The notes under the pieces were generated by a model. That model was not told the DNA's origin. It made no database searches and worked only from the letters and a program-made list of their open reading frames with translations. A stretch of 64,000 nt of DNA from Oscillospiraceae bacterium (GTDB taxonomy: Bacteria > Bacillota > Clostridia > Oscillospirales > Ruminococcaceae), in the NCBI GenBank assembly GCA_021201235.1, contig JAJQFI010000016.1:299175-363174 (forward strand), given 5' to 3'. The position numbers and the translations under genes are program-made. Numbering within the stretch: the first letter of the stretch is position 1; every line of letters starts with the position of its first letter. Below, one piece after another: positions 8,541 to 17,739 of this stretch.

Positions 8541-8579
8541 AAAAGCCCGGGCAAGGAAACAATCCTTGTCCGGGCTTTT
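8541..8579 (-). terminator. Intrinsic terminator after kdgK
   Basis: Seventeen-bp stem (AAAAGCCCGG plus CAAGGA with the matching arm at 8563-8579, one G-U pair) and loop AACAA, downstream of kdgK on the minus strand. Confidence 0.88.
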
Positions 8580-8597
8580 ATTTACGCCTGTATTTTC

Positions 8598-9623
8598 TTA
8601 TCTCTGAACTCTTCCGGAAGCGTTGCCGCCGGCGAGGGATTCAACCTCCGCTACCGAGCAGAGGTTGAAGTCGTGCTCGATGGAGTGCTTCAAGCAGGAA
8701 GCCGCAACAGCGAAATCGATTGCCTTCTGGGGCTCGTAGCCGTTCATCAAAGAATAGATAAGTCCGCCGCCGAAGCTGTCGCCGCCGCCAACACGGTCGA
8801 CGATGTGCATGTGGTACTGCTTCGAGAAGTAGGCGTTGTCGCCTGTGTAGAGCATGCCCGCCCAGTCGTTATCGTTCGCGGAGATTGAGGAGCGAAGAGT
8901 GATTGCAACATGACTGCAACCGAATCTTTCGTGGAGCTGACGGGCGACGCTGATATAGCCCTCGTGATTGAGCTTGCCGGAGTCGATGTCGGTGTTCTCG
9001 GCTTCGATTCCGAAAACGTCCTTGGCGTCCTCCTCGTTCGAGATGCAGACGTCGACGTAAGGAACAATCTTACTCATACACTCACGAGCCTGATCTCTTG
9101 TCCAGAGCTTCTTTCTGTAATTCAGATCACAGCTGACGGTTACGCCCTTTGCGTGAGCCGCCTTGACTGCGTCGAGGCAGATTTCGGGAAGCTCGCTGCC
9201 GAGAGCCGGAGTGATGCCGGTGAAGTGGAACCACTTGGCGCCTTCAAAAATCTTGTCCCAGTCGAACTCTTCCCTCTTTGCAAGAGAAATCGCGCTGTAG
9301 GCTCTGTCATAGATGACCTTGGAAGGTCTTTGAGATGCACCCTTCTCGGCAAAGTAGATTCCGACTCTGTCGCCGCCCCTGATGATATCCGAAGTGTCAA
9401 CGCCGTAGCGACGAAGCTCGTTTACCGCCGCCTGACCTATTTCATGCTTCGGGAGCTTGGTTACAAACGAAGCGTCTACGCCGTAGTTGGCAAGAGATAC
9501 CGCAACGTTTGCCTCTCCGCCGCCGAAGGTTGCCTCATAGGTGTTAGCCTGCAAAAATCTTAAATATCCCTCCGGGTTGAGCCTGAGCATAATTTCGCCG
9601 AAGGTTACCGCTTTATTTCCCAT
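8598..9623 (-). CDS. kdgK: 2-keto-3-deoxygluconate kinase (PfkB family)
   Basis: Sugar kinase of 341 residues. N-terminal ribokinase strand AVTFGEIMLRL, sugar-binding GGGEANVAVSLANYG, and the C-terminal PfkB signature DRVGGGDSFGGGLIYS, whose Asp is the catalytic base. It phosphorylates KDG to KDPG with ATP. The specificity is taken from context: it follows the KDPG aldolase gene by 17 bases on the same strand and faces uxuA/uxuB, which make KDG from hexuronates. An AGGAGGA box sits 8 bases before the ATG. A generic fructokinase is the main alternative. Confidence 0.92.
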   Translation of the reverse strand: MGNKAVTFGEIMLRLNPEGYLRFLQANTYEATFGGGEANVAVSLANYGVDASFVTKLPKHEIGQAAVNELRRYGVDTSDIIRGGDRVGIYFAEKGASQRPSKVIYDRAYSAISLAKREEFDWDKIFEGAKWFHFTGITPALGSELPEICLDAVKAAHAKGVTVSCDLNYRKKLWTRDQARECMSKIVPYVDVCISNEEDAKDVFGIEAENTDIDSGKLNHEGYISVARQLHERFGCSHVAITLRSSISANDNDWAGMLYTGDNAYFSKQYHMHIVDRVGGGDSFGGGLIYSLMNGYEPQKAIDFAVAASCLKHSIEHDFNLCSVAEVESLAGGNASGRVQR

Positions 9624-9640
9624 TACTGCGTCCTCCTATA

Positions 9641-10600
9641 TTACTTTTTCTGTACGAGATGAATTGCGAAGCCCATGAATTCGTCCTTGAAATATACCGC
9701 ACCTGTCGGGATTGTGGACTCGTCCGCAAATTCGTAGCCCTTTGACTTGAAGTATGCAACTGCCCTTGCGGTCGAATTGGTTGCGATTGCGATGTGACCG
9801 TACTTTCCTGGCTTCGGGGTCTTGCAGATTTCAATCTTCTTATCGGCCGTGAAAACGGAGGAATTGCCCTCGTTATAGCCGAAGCCGAACATTGTCTCAA
9901 GAAGCGACGCTGCCTTGAGCGCTTCCTCTGGAGCGTCGCAGTTGATTCCCATGTGGGCAAACTCGAGACCGAGCATTGCGTGAACGGCTTCTTTCGTAAG
10001 ACGGGTAATTTCAGCCCAGTTTCCGGCATCGATAAGATCCTTCTTGACCATCCAAGTGCCGCCGCAGGCGATTATCTTGTTGAACTTGATATAATCGACC
10101 AAGTTTGTGGCATTTACGCCGCCTGTCGGGATGAATCTTAGCTTCTGATAAGGTGCCGAAACAGCCTTAAGCTTGGCGAGACCGCCGTTCTGCTCTGCCG
10201 GGAAGAACTTGACGATATCGAGACCCATGCTCATAGCCTGCTCCATTTCGCCGGGAGTTGCGGTTCCGGGCATTATGACTGCACCCTTCGAGAGTGCGTA
10301 CTTAACGATTTCGGGGTTGAAGCCGGGAGTGACTATGAATTCTACTCCTGCATCGAGGGCATCGTCGACCTGCTCCTTTGTAAGAACTGTTCCCGCTCCT
10401 ACGAGCATTTCGGGGAGTTCTTTTCTGATTCTCATGATGGCTTCCTTGGCACAGGCGGTTCTGAAGGTGATTTCAGCCGCCGGAAGACCGCCGTCACAAA
10501 GAGCCTTTGCAAGAGGAACAGCCCTGTCCGGGTCCTCAATCGCGATTACGGGGAGGATTCCGAGATTATAAATTTTATCTGCAATAGCTTGATAAGACAT
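9641..10600 (-). CDS. eda: KDPG/KHG aldolase fused to a VOC (glyoxalase-like) domain
   Basis: Residues about 1-205 are a class I KDPG aldolase barrel: EITFRTACAKEAI with the catalytic Glu, VGAGTVLT, and the Schiff-base Lys in VKFFPAEQNGG. It splits KDPG to pyruvate and glyceraldehyde 3-phosphate. Residues about 215-319 form a vicinal-oxygen-chelate domain (LEFAHMGINC at the start, GKYGHIAIATNSTARAVAYF inside). The protein is therefore about 110 residues longer than a plain aldolase. The role of the extra domain is unknown. First gene of eda-kdgK, under a consensus promoter with a palindrome over its -35 box. Confidence 0.95.
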   Translation of the reverse strand: MSYQAIADKIYNLGILPVIAIEDPDRAVPLAKALCDGGLPAAEITFRTACAKEAIMRIRKELPEMLVGAGTVLTKEQVDDALDAGVEFIVTPGFNPEIVKYALSKGAVIMPGTATPGEMEQAMSMGLDIVKFFPAEQNGGLAKLKAVSAPYQKLRFIPTGGVNATNLVDYIKFNKIIACGGTWMVKKDLIDAGNWAEITRLTKEAVHAMLGLEFAHMGINCDAPEEALKAASLLETMFGFGYNEGNSSVFTADKKIEICKTPKPGKYGHIAIATNSTARAVAYFKSKGYEFADESTIPTGAVYFKDEFMGFAIHLVQKK

Positions 10601-10637
10601 CGCTTTATCCGCTCCTTTGAAATTTTATTACAGCTTA

Positions 10638-10674
10638 ATTATAATTGCTTGCGGGATAATTGTCAATAATCCCG
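10638..10674 (-). promoter_or_regulatory. eda-kdgK promoter with overlapping palindromic operator
   Basis: On the minus strand TTGACA (10666-10661), a 17-bp spacer and TATAAT (10643-10638) form a perfect consensus promoter. A 21-bp near-palindrome at 10653-10673 (arms GGGATAATTG and CAATAATCCC, 9 of 10 paired, extendable by one C-G pair) covers the -35 box. A repressor responding to a hexuronate or KDG is the likely reader; its gene is not in the window. Confidence 0.7.
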
Positions 10675-10716
10675 AATTCAAATTCAAAAAAAGTCTATGC
10701 AATACTTAAAAAGGTC

Positions 10717-10745
10717 TTGAAAAGAATCACGCAAAATGTTATTAT
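10717..10745 (+). promoter_or_regulatory. uxuA operon promoter
   Basis: TTGAAA (10717-10722), 17-bp spacer, TATTAT (10740-10745). It is divergent from the eda promoter. The palindrome found at eda is not repeated here. Confidence 0.55.
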
Positions 10746-10828
10746 TATCTTGTGAAATACTGAGTTTTCGCTTGCGTGCCAAAAATCCGCAGACGGACTC
10801 TATATACATTTGAAAGGCTGTGGTTATA

Positions 10829-11917
10829 TTGAAAATGACATTCAGATGGTTCGGTCACGACAGCGACAGCGTTACCCTTTCGCAGATTCGTCAGATTCCG
10901 AACGTAAGCGGACTTATGGGAGTCCTCGACTACAAAGCCGCCGGCGAGGTCTGGACCGAGGAGGAAATCAAGACTTATATCGACGAGGTTCATGCCGCAG
11001 GGCTTGAGTGCGAGGTTATCGAGAGCGTAAACGTCCACGAGGGCATCAAGCTCGGGCTTCCCACAAGGGACAAGTACATCAAGAACTACTGCATCACAAT
11101 TCGCAACCTTGCAAAATACGGTGTCAAGTGCATCGTCTATAACTTCATGCCTGTTCTTGACTGGCTGAGAACCGACCTTGCTAAGCCCAATCCCGACGGC
11201 TCGACAAGCATGTATTACGACGAAGAAGAGCTTGGAAGCATGACTCCCATCGAGATAGTCCGGAAAACCTCCGAAGGTTCGAACGGCTTCACCCTTCCCG
11301 GTTGGGAGCCGGAAAGGCTTGCGGACCTCGAAAAAGTTCTTAAGCAGTATGAGAGCGTTGACGAAGAACAGCTTCTTGCAAACTATAAGTACTTCCTTGA
11401 GGGAATTATCCCGACCTGTGAGGAGTGCGGAGTTGTTATGGCTTGCCATCCGGACGACCCGGGATGGAAAATTTTCGGTCTTCCGAGACTTGCCCACACT
11501 CAGGAGGGCTACGATAAGATTGTCGGTCTTGTTGACAGTCCCTGCAACACCCTTTGCCTCTGCACCGGTTCCTTGGGCTCGAACACCGAAAACGATGTCG
11601 TTTCCATCATCCGCCACTTCGGCGAGATGGGCAAGATTGGCTGTATGCACGTTAGAAACATAAAGCACTTGGGGTCCGATCGCAGATTCTGCGAGACGAG
11701 TCATCTTTCATCCGACGGCGAGCTTGACATGTACGAGATTATGAAGGCGATTTATGAAGTCTGCCCCGACACCTACATCCGCCCCGACCACGGAAGGATG
11801 ATCTGGGGAGAGACCGGCAGACCGGGCTATGGTCTCTATGACAGAGCGTTGGGCGTTTGCTACCTCAATGGTCTCTGGGAGGCTATTGACAAGAGTAAGA
11901 AGGAGTGCAATAAATAA
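10829..11917 (+). CDS. uxuA: D-mannonate dehydratase
   Basis: Dehydrates D-mannonate to 2-keto-3-deoxygluconate. The 362-residue protein matches UxuA throughout: MKMTFRWFG start, [40 protein letters not shown] and [11 protein letters not shown], which holds metal ligands. The start is taken at TTG 10829 because it gives the usual MKMTFRW N-terminus with an AAAGG box about 11 bases upstream. The GTG at 10820 would sit on that box. The TAA shares its last base with the ATG of uxuB. Confidence 0.96.
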   Translation: MKMTFRWFGHDSDSVTLSQIRQIPNVSGLMGVLDYKAAGEVWTEEEIKTYIDEVHAAGLECEVIESVNVHEGIKLGLPTRDKYIKNYCITIRNLAKYGVKCIVYNFMPVLDWLRTDLAKPNPDGSTSMYYDEEELGSMTPIEIVRKTSEGSNGFTLPGWEPERLADLEKVLKQYESVDEEQLLANYKYFLEGIIPTCEECGVVMACHPDDPGWKIFGLPRLAHTQEGYDKIVGLVDSPCNTLCLCTGSLGSNTENDVVSIIRHFGEMGKIGCMHVRNIKHLGSDRRFCETSHLSSDGELDMYEIMKAIYEVCPDTYIRPDHGRMIWGETGRPGYGLYDRALGVCYLNGLWEAIDKSKKECNK

Positions 11918-13518
11918 TGAAGCTCTGTTTGGATTCGCTTAAGAATACAGAAGCTTGGGGAGAGATAAAGCTCCCTAAGTATGACGTGGAAAAAGTAACC
12001 GAGAACACGCATAAAAAACCTGTCTGGCTCCACTTCGGCGCCGGAAACATTTTCAGAGGATTCATTGCGAGCTTGCAGCAGAATCTCCTTGACAACGGTC
12101 TTTCCGAAACGGGAATTATCGCCGCCGATACTTTCGACTACGAGATTATCGACAATATCTTCAAGGCTCACGACAACCTGACCGTAAGCGCAAGTCTATT
12201 GCCCGATGACTCGGTCGAAAGCGAGGTTATCGCCTCCGTCTGCGAGGCTTTGAAGGCTGATGTCACCGATGAAACCGAGATGGCTCGGTTCTATGAGATA
12301 GCGAAGAGCCCGTCACTCCAGATGATAAGCTTTACAATCACCGAGAAGGGCTATGCCGTCAGGAACACTCAGGGCGAGCTCACTCCCCTTGTGACTGCTG
12401 ATATCACAGAAGGTCCGAAGCACGCTCGGCACGCTATGAGCTTTGTAACCGGGCTGATGCTCGAAAGATATAAAGCCGGAAAGCTCCCCATTGCGCTCGT
12501 AAGCATGGACAACTGCTCGCATAACGGCGAGAAGCTCAAGTCTTCTGTTATGACCATTGCGAACGGCTGGGTTGAGAACGGATTCGCCGATAAGGGCTTC
12601 GTCGACTATCTTAACGACGAGAGAGTTGTCGGGTTCCCGTGGAGCATGATTGACAAAATCACTCCCCGTCCTTCTGAGAAAGTGGAAGCAATTCTTACCG
12701 ATGCCGGGCTCGAGGAGATGTCCCCCATTGTCACCTCGAAGAAGACATTTATCGCGCCGTTTGTCAACGCCGAGAAGCCGCAGTACCTCGTTATCGAGGA
12801 CAGCTTCCCGAATTCGCGCCCTCCGCTTGAAAAAGCCGGAGTTTACATGACAGACAGGGACACTGTAAACAACGTCGAGAGAATGAAGGTCACTACATGT
12901 CTGAATCCTCTGCACACTGCCCTTGCTGTTTACGGGTGCTTGCTCGGATATACCCTTATCTGCGAAGAGATGAAGGATGAGGATCTCGTCAAGCTCGTAA
13001 GAAAGCTCGGATATGATGAGGGCTTGCCGGTTGTTACCGACCCGGGAATCCTCTCGCCAAAGGCGTTTATCGACGAGGTCATCAACGAAAGACTCCCGAA
13101 CCCGTTCATGCCGGACGCTCCGCAGAGAATCGCTACAGATACCTCTCAGAAGGTTGGAATCCGCTTCGGCGAGACCATCAAGAGCTATGAGGCTAACGGA
13201 AACGTCGACAAGCTCGTTGCCGTTCCCCTTGCGATTGCGGGATGGCTCAGATACCTCTTGGGCGTTGACGACAACGGCGAGGCTATGGAGATTTCAAACG
13301 ACCCGCTCAAGGACGAACTGAAATCTATGCTTTCAGGAATCGAGCTCGGCAAGCCGGAAACCGTAGGCGACAAGCTTGACAGCATCCTCTCGAATTCCGA
13401 GATTTTCGGAACAGACCTCGTCAAAAACGGTCTTTCGAAGAAGATTACCGAGATATTCCTGAAAGAAATTTCGGGCACCGGTGCGGTCAGAGCTGCTCTC
13501 AAAGAGTATCTGAACTGA
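11917..13518 (+). CDS. uxuB: D-fructuronate reductase (mannonate oxidoreductase)
   Basis: NADH-dependent reduction of D-fructuronate to D-mannonate, the step before UxuA. The 533-residue protein has the polyol dehydrogenase fold: Rossmann start VWLHFGAGNIFRGF, DNCSHNGEKL, VGFPWSMIDKITPRPS, and the C-terminal all-helical domain with CLNPLHTALAVYGCLLGY. The catalytic Lys lies in MIDKITPRP. Fused by one base to uxuA, which favours fructuronate over tagaturonate as substrate. uxaC, the preceding isomerase, is not in the window. Confidence 0.94.
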   Translation: MKLCLDSLKNTEAWGEIKLPKYDVEKVTENTHKKPVWLHFGAGNIFRGFIASLQQNLLDNGLSETGIIAADTFDYEIIDNIFKAHDNLTVSASLLPDDSVESEVIASVCEALKADVTDETEMARFYEIAKSPSLQMISFTITEKGYAVRNTQGELTPLVTADITEGPKHARHAMSFVTGLMLERYKAGKLPIALVSMDNCSHNGEKLKSSVMTIANGWVENGFADKGFVDYLNDERVVGFPWSMIDKITPRPSEKVEAILTDAGLEEMSPIVTSKKTFIAPFVNAEKPQYLVIEDSFPNSRPPLEKAGVYMTDRDTVNNVERMKVTTCLNPLHTALAVYGCLLGYTLICEEMKDEDLVKLVRKLGYDEGLPVVTDPGILSPKAFIDEVINERLPNPFMPDAPQRIATDTSQKVGIRFGETIKSYEANGNVDKLVAVPLAIAGWLRYLLGVDDNGEAMEISNDPLKDELKSMLSGIELGKPETVGDKLDSILSNSEIFGTDLVKNGLSKKITEIFLKEISGTGAVRAALKEYLN

Positions 13519-13519
13519 A

Positions 13520-14764
13520 ATGCTGAAAAGAATTTTTGCGACACTGATGGCGGGCATGCTTATGATGACCGCCGTCGGATGCACACAGTTGGTTGAAAGC
13601 GACCCGTCGGAAACGACTTCCGAAGTGACGGAAGCTACGACCGTAGCGACAGAAGCGACTACCGAACCGACCACCGTCACAACCGAGTCGACAACCGTCA
13701 CGACAGAAGAACCGGAGCCGGACATAAGGACTGTAACGCTTCTCTGCGCCGGAGACAACCTTATACACTCTTCCATCTACAATCAGGCACACAGAAGAGC
13801 GAAGGCTAACGGCGACGAGGACGGGTATGACTTCGACTATGTTTATGAGAAGATAGAGAGCTACCTCGAGGACGTCGACCTTGCAATCCTGAATCAGGAG
13901 ACCATTGTCACTGACGAGCTCGAGCCGAGCGATTACCCGAATTTCTGCTTCCCGGGAGACCTGGGAAGAAAGATGGTGGACCTCGGGTTCAACGTCATTT
14001 CGATTTGCAATAATCACGTTCTTGACAGAGGCGAAACGGGGCTTCTTGCTACATTAAACTTCTGGAAGGAGCAGGACGGCGTCATCTGCTACGGGGCTTA
14101 CGAGAGCGAAGAGGATATGAATAATATCCGCACCACCGAGATTAACGGGATTACTTTTGCTTTCTTAGGCTACACCGAGCACACAAACGGGCTTTATCTC
14201 CCGTCCGACACCGAGTGCTGGATTATAAGAATCACAGATGCGAATATGGATCTGATTGAAGAGCAGGTCCGGTATGCCGACAGCATTGCGGATGTTGTGG
14301 TTGTGTCGGTTCACTACGGCACGGAGGTATCGAACGAGCTGTCAACACTTCAGAAGACCTTCACGCCGAACCTCGTTGAATGGGGCGCAGACCTCATCAT
14401 CGGAACACAGGCGCACACCGTCGAGACTATGGAATACATAGACAAGCCCGACGGCGGACAGGCATTCGTCTTCTACGGGCTCGGGAGCCTCGTCTCCGCC
14501 ATGGCTGACCCGCTTGCGATGGTCGAAATTTTAGGCAAATTAGAGATTACAAAAAATATGGACACCGGAGAAGTGACCATCGAGAACGTCAAGGCGATTC
14601 CGATTATCACCCAGTGCGGCTATAACTACTCGAATATTCACATCGAGCCGTATGCGACTTATACCGACGACCTGCTGTCGTCACACGGCTGTTCGGGATT
14701 CACTCAGGACACTATCGACAAAGTCCTGAGCTACATCCCCGAAGAATTTCTCTCGATAGAATAA
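13520..14764 (+). CDS. CapA-family lipoprotein (poly-gamma-glutamate capsule type)
   Basis: A 414-residue lipoprotein: signal peptide, lipobox AVGC near residue 17-20, then a Thr/Glu-rich linker (residues about 25-70). A CapA metallophosphatase-like domain follows with TLLCAGDNLIHSSIY, LAILNQETIV, SICNNHVLDRGETGL, VVVSVHYGTE and ADLIIGTQAHTVE, carrying the usual Asp, Asn and His metal ligands. CapA proteins are linked to poly-gamma-glutamate export or anchoring, but no capBC genes are nearby. It starts 2 bases after the uxuB stop and is followed by the GH31 gene, so it is transcribed with sugar-acid catabolism. A surface enzyme acting on a polymer is as plausible as a capsule role. Confidence 0.85.
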   Translation: MLKRIFATLMAGMLMMTAVGCTQLVESDPSETTSEVTEATTVATEATTEPTTVTTESTTVTTEEPEPDIRTVTLLCAGDNLIHSSIYNQAHRRAKANGDEDGYDFDYVYEKIESYLEDVDLAILNQETIVTDELEPSDYPNFCFPGDLGRKMVDLGFNVISICNNHVLDRGETGLLATLNFWKEQDGVICYGAYESEEDMNNIRTTEINGITFAFLGYTEHTNGLYLPSDTECWIIRITDANMDLIEEQVRYADSIADVVVVSVHYGTEVSNELSTLQKTFTPNLVEWGADLIIGTQAHTVETMEYIDKPDGGQAFVFYGLGSLVSAMADPLAMVEILGKLEITKNMDTGEVTIENVKAIPIITQCGYNYSNIHIEPYATYTDDLLSSHGCSGFTQDTIDKVLSYIPEEFLSIE

Positions 14765-14806
14765 CACCAAAATATAATCATTTATCAGGAAAGGAAGATG
14801 CAACAA

Positions 14807-17146
14807 ATGAAATTTGCAGACGGATATTGGCTTAATCAGGTCGGGTATTCGGTCAACTACGCCAATCAGGCTTATGAGGTTGACGAAATCCCGAACGGCG
14901 TCAAAATCTTGGCTACGAATGCTAAAATCTGGAACAGAGGGCAGACCCTCGGAGGACCTACACTCGAGCTTGAAATCACCTCCACTATGGAGAACGTTAT
15001 CAAAGTCTCGGTTGTCCACTACAAGGGAACCCTCGATGATTCTCCTAAATTCGAGCTTAACGAGGACACAGGCTATAAGCCCGTGGTCGAAAACGGCGAG
15101 AAGTGCGCCACTATTACAAGTGGCAACACCAAAGTCGTCATCAACAAAGAAAACTGGGGAATCGAGTATTACTACGGCGACAAGCACCTGACAGGCGGAA
15201 GCTACAGAGCATTGAGCTACATCACCGAGCAGAACAGCCGCGCCGAGAAGAGGCTCCAGACGCACGTTGACGACACATTCTGGACCTATCCCGCAGATCC
15301 GCACACGTCCTATATCCGCGAACAGCTCACGCTCGATGTCGGAGAGTATGTCTATGGCTTCGGCGAGAAGTTCACCCCGTTTATAAAGAACGGTCAGACT
15401 GTTCAGGTCTGGAACTCCGACGGCGGAACCTGCTCGGATCAGTCATACAAGTCGATTCCGTTCTATGTTTCTTCGAACAGCTACGGCGTGTTCGTAAATT
15501 CTTCGGATAACGTTTCGTTTGAAGTCGCTTCCGATACCGTTTCGAAAGTCTCCATCACCATCCCCGGCGAGAGCCTTGAATACTTTGTAATCGGCGGCGA
15601 AAACCTTGAGGAGGTTCTTTCTAACTACACCACCCTCACCGGCAAGCCGGCACTTCCTCCGGCTTATACCTTCGGTCTCTGGCTTACAACCTCGTTCACA
15701 ACTCAGTATGACGAGGCTACTATTACATCGTTTATTGACGGCATGGCTGAGAGAGATATCCCGCTGTCTGTTTTCCACTTCGACTGCTTCTGGATGAAGG
15801 AATACGAGTGGTGCAACTTCGAGTGGGATTTGAAGCAGTTCCCCGACCCGCCGGCAATGCTCAAGCGTCTTCACGACGACAAGGGACTCAAGACCTGCGT
15901 ATGGATCAACCCCTATATCTCCCAGCGTTCGAAGCTCTTTGACGAGGGCGTCGAGAACGATTACTTCATCCTGAACCCGGACGGCTCGGTATTCCAGTGC
16001 GACATGTGGCAGCCGGGAATGGCTATCGTCGACTTCACGAATCCCGAGGCTTGCGAGTGGTATGCTTCGAAGCTTCGTGCCCTCTGCGAGATGGGTGTTG
16101 ACTGCTTCAAGACCGACTTCGGTGAGAGAATCCCAACCGAGTGCGTTTACTACAACGGTGCAGACCCGATCAAGATGCACAACTACTACACTTATCTTTA
16201 CAACAAGACCGTCTTCAACGTTCTTAAAGATTACTACGGCGAGAACAAGGCTTGCCTCTTTGCAAGAAGCGCAACCGTCGGCTCACAGCAGTTCCCTGTT
16301 CACTGGGGCGGCGACTGCTCGGCTGAGTACAGCTCGATGGCTGAGACCCTCAGAGGCGGACTTTCACTTTCACTCTCCGGTTTCGGATTCTTCTCACACG
16401 ATATCTCAGGCTTTGAGCAGACTGCAACTTCCGACATCTACAAGCGTTGGTGTGCTTTCGGACTTCTCTCGACCCACTCGAGACTTCACGGAAACAGCTC
16501 CTACAGAGTTCCGTGGCTCTTTGACGATGAGGCCTGCGATGTCCTCGGCTTCTTCACAAAATTAAAGGGCAAGCTGATGCCTTACATCTTCTCTCAGGCT
16601 GTCAAGACGCATCAGAAGGGCGTTCCGATGATGAGAGCGATGGTTATGGACTATGCCGACGACCCGACCTGCAGAACTCTTGACATGCAGTATATGCTCG
16701 GCGACAACCTCCTCTGCGCTCCGATTATGAACGACAGAAGTGAGGCGCTCTGGTATCTCCCCGCAGGAAAGTGGACTGATGTCATCACCGGCGAGGTCTA
16801 CGAGGGCGAAAAGTGGCACCGCGAGACCATGAACTACTTCAGGATGCCTGTCCTTGCGAAGCCCAACTCCATCATCGTCTGGGGCGACTTCAAGAGAGAT
16901 TTCGAGTATGACTACATGCGCAATGCCGAAGTCGTTATCTACGAGCTCGACGACGGCAAGACCGCTTCGGCAGTCGTTTACGACAAGGACGCTGTCAAGG
17001 TTACTGAAATCACAGCGACACGCTCCGGCAACACTGTAACTGTCAGCTATGACAAGTGCGATTGCGACTTTACTGTCAAGATTAGTGGCACAGACAAGGC
17101 TGTTTCCTGCCCTGCTGGGTCGACTTCGGTTACGATTGAGATTTAA
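14807..17146 (+). CDS. GH31 alpha-xylosidase (XylS/YicI type)
   Basis: Glycoside hydrolase family 31 enzyme of 779 residues without a signal peptide, so probably intracellular. It removes alpha-1,6-xylose from xyloglucan oligosaccharides such as isoprimeverose. Visible features are the N-terminal beta-sandwich (residues 1 to about 240), the barrel motif FHFDCFWMKEYEWCNFEWD, the nucleophile Asp in CFKTDFGERIPTE, the likely acid/base Asp in HWGGDCSAEYSSM, and a C-terminal beta domain. ATG 14807 (MKFADGYWLNQ, typical YicI start) is preferred over 14798 because the AAAGGA box is too close to the latter. Last gene of the uxuA operon. Confidence 0.93.
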   Translation: MKFADGYWLNQVGYSVNYANQAYEVDEIPNGVKILATNAKIWNRGQTLGGPTLELEITSTMENVIKVSVVHYKGTLDDSPKFELNEDTGYKPVVENGEKCATITSGNTKVVINKENWGIEYYYGDKHLTGGSYRALSYITEQNSRAEKRLQTHVDDTFWTYPADPHTSYIREQLTLDVGEYVYGFGEKFTPFIKNGQTVQVWNSDGGTCSDQSYKSIPFYVSSNSYGVFVNSSDNVSFEVASDTVSKVSITIPGESLEYFVIGGENLEEVLSNYTTLTGKPALPPAYTFGLWLTTSFTTQYDEATITSFIDGMAERDIPLSVFHFDCFWMKEYEWCNFEWDLKQFPDPPAMLKRLHDDKGLKTCVWINPYISQRSKLFDEGVENDYFILNPDGSVFQCDMWQPGMAIVDFTNPEACEWYASKLRALCEMGVDCFKTDFGERIPTECVYYNGADPIKMHNYYTYLYNKTVFNVLKDYYGENKACLFARSATVGSQQFPVHWGGDCSAEYSSMAETLRGGLSLSLSGFGFFSHDISGFEQTATSDIYKRWCAFGLLSTHSRLHGNSSYRVPWLFDDEACDVLGFFTKLKGKLMPYIFSQAVKTHQKGVPMMRAMVMDYADDPTCRTLDMQYMLGDNLLCAPIMNDRSEALWYLPAGKWTDVITGEVYEGEKWHRETMNYFRMPVLAKPNSIIVWGDFKRDFEYDYMRNAEVVIYELDDGKTASAVVYDKDAVKVTEITATRSGNTVTVSYDKCDCDFTVKISGTDKAVSCPAGSTSVTIEI

Positions 17147-17164
17147 GTTTTCGGACATAAAAAA

Positions 17165-17192
17165 GCGGGCGGATGATATCCGCCCCTACTTT
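17165..17192. terminator. Bidirectional terminator between GH31 and NUDIX genes
   Basis: Perfect 8-bp stem GGGCGGAT (17167-17174) and ATCCGCCC (17178-17185) between convergent genes, with A-run and T-run flanks. Confidence 0.75.
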
Positions 17193-17650
17193 TGTCCGTT
17201 TAATATTGCCTCTGCTAACCTATCCCCTTCATACCTGAGCTTCAGCGAAAAGAAGGGCTCGTCGCTGTCTAAGAGCTTGAAAAAGATTTTATCGCCTTCC
17301 CAGATGGGGAGGTTTTTTATTTCCGATTTTTTCACCCATTCGAGGTCGCCCTCATTGCAATCAAGGCTTAATTTGCCCTCGTAGTCGGTGCAGGTGAAGA
17401 GGTGCATTTGCTCGGTGTAAGTATCATCCGTTACAAAAGTGACAATGCCACGGTAACGGGGATTTATAAGATTGACGCCGGTTTCTTCGTAGGCTTCGCG
17501 GATGACGCAGTCATAGGGCGACTCGCCGAACTCGAAATGCCCGCCGATGCCAATCCACTTGTCGTGGTTCATGTCGTTTTTCTTCTTGACACGGTGCATC
17601 ATGAGGTAAGCGTCGTCTTTTTCGATGTAGCAAAGAGTTGAATTGTCCAT
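17186..17650 (-). CDS. NUDIX hydrolase (MutT/8-oxo-dGTPase-like)
   Basis: A 154-residue NUDIX protein with a perfect box GHFEFGESPYDCVIREAYEETGV spread over residues about 38-60 (G-x5-E-x7-REUxEExGU). Such enzymes hydrolyse nucleoside diphosphates linked to another group. The opening MDNSTLCYIEKDDAYLMMHR resembles Firmicute 8-oxo-dGTP diphosphatases, but the substrate cannot be fixed from sequence. A GGAGGAC box precedes the ATG. Stands alone, convergent with the GH31 gene. Confidence 0.92.
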   Translation of the reverse strand: MDNSTLCYIEKDDAYLMMHRVKKKNDMNHDKWIGIGGHFEFGESPYDCVIREAYEETGVNLINPRYRGIVTFVTDDTYTEQMHLFTCTDYEGKLSLDCNEGDLEWVKKSEIKNLPIWEGDKIFFKLLDSDEPFFSLKLRYEGDRLAEAILNGQK

Positions 17651-17739
17651 GTATGTCCTCCATGTATATTTCCAAAAAATCTGTTAATACTTAGCTTTAA
17701 AGAACGCCCGAACGGGCAGAAAGCGAGTGCAAATTCAGT

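Noticed and set aside
10745..11704. 319-codon minus-strand frame antisense to uxuA
   Set aside because: Shadow of uxuA; no domain or ribosome binding site.
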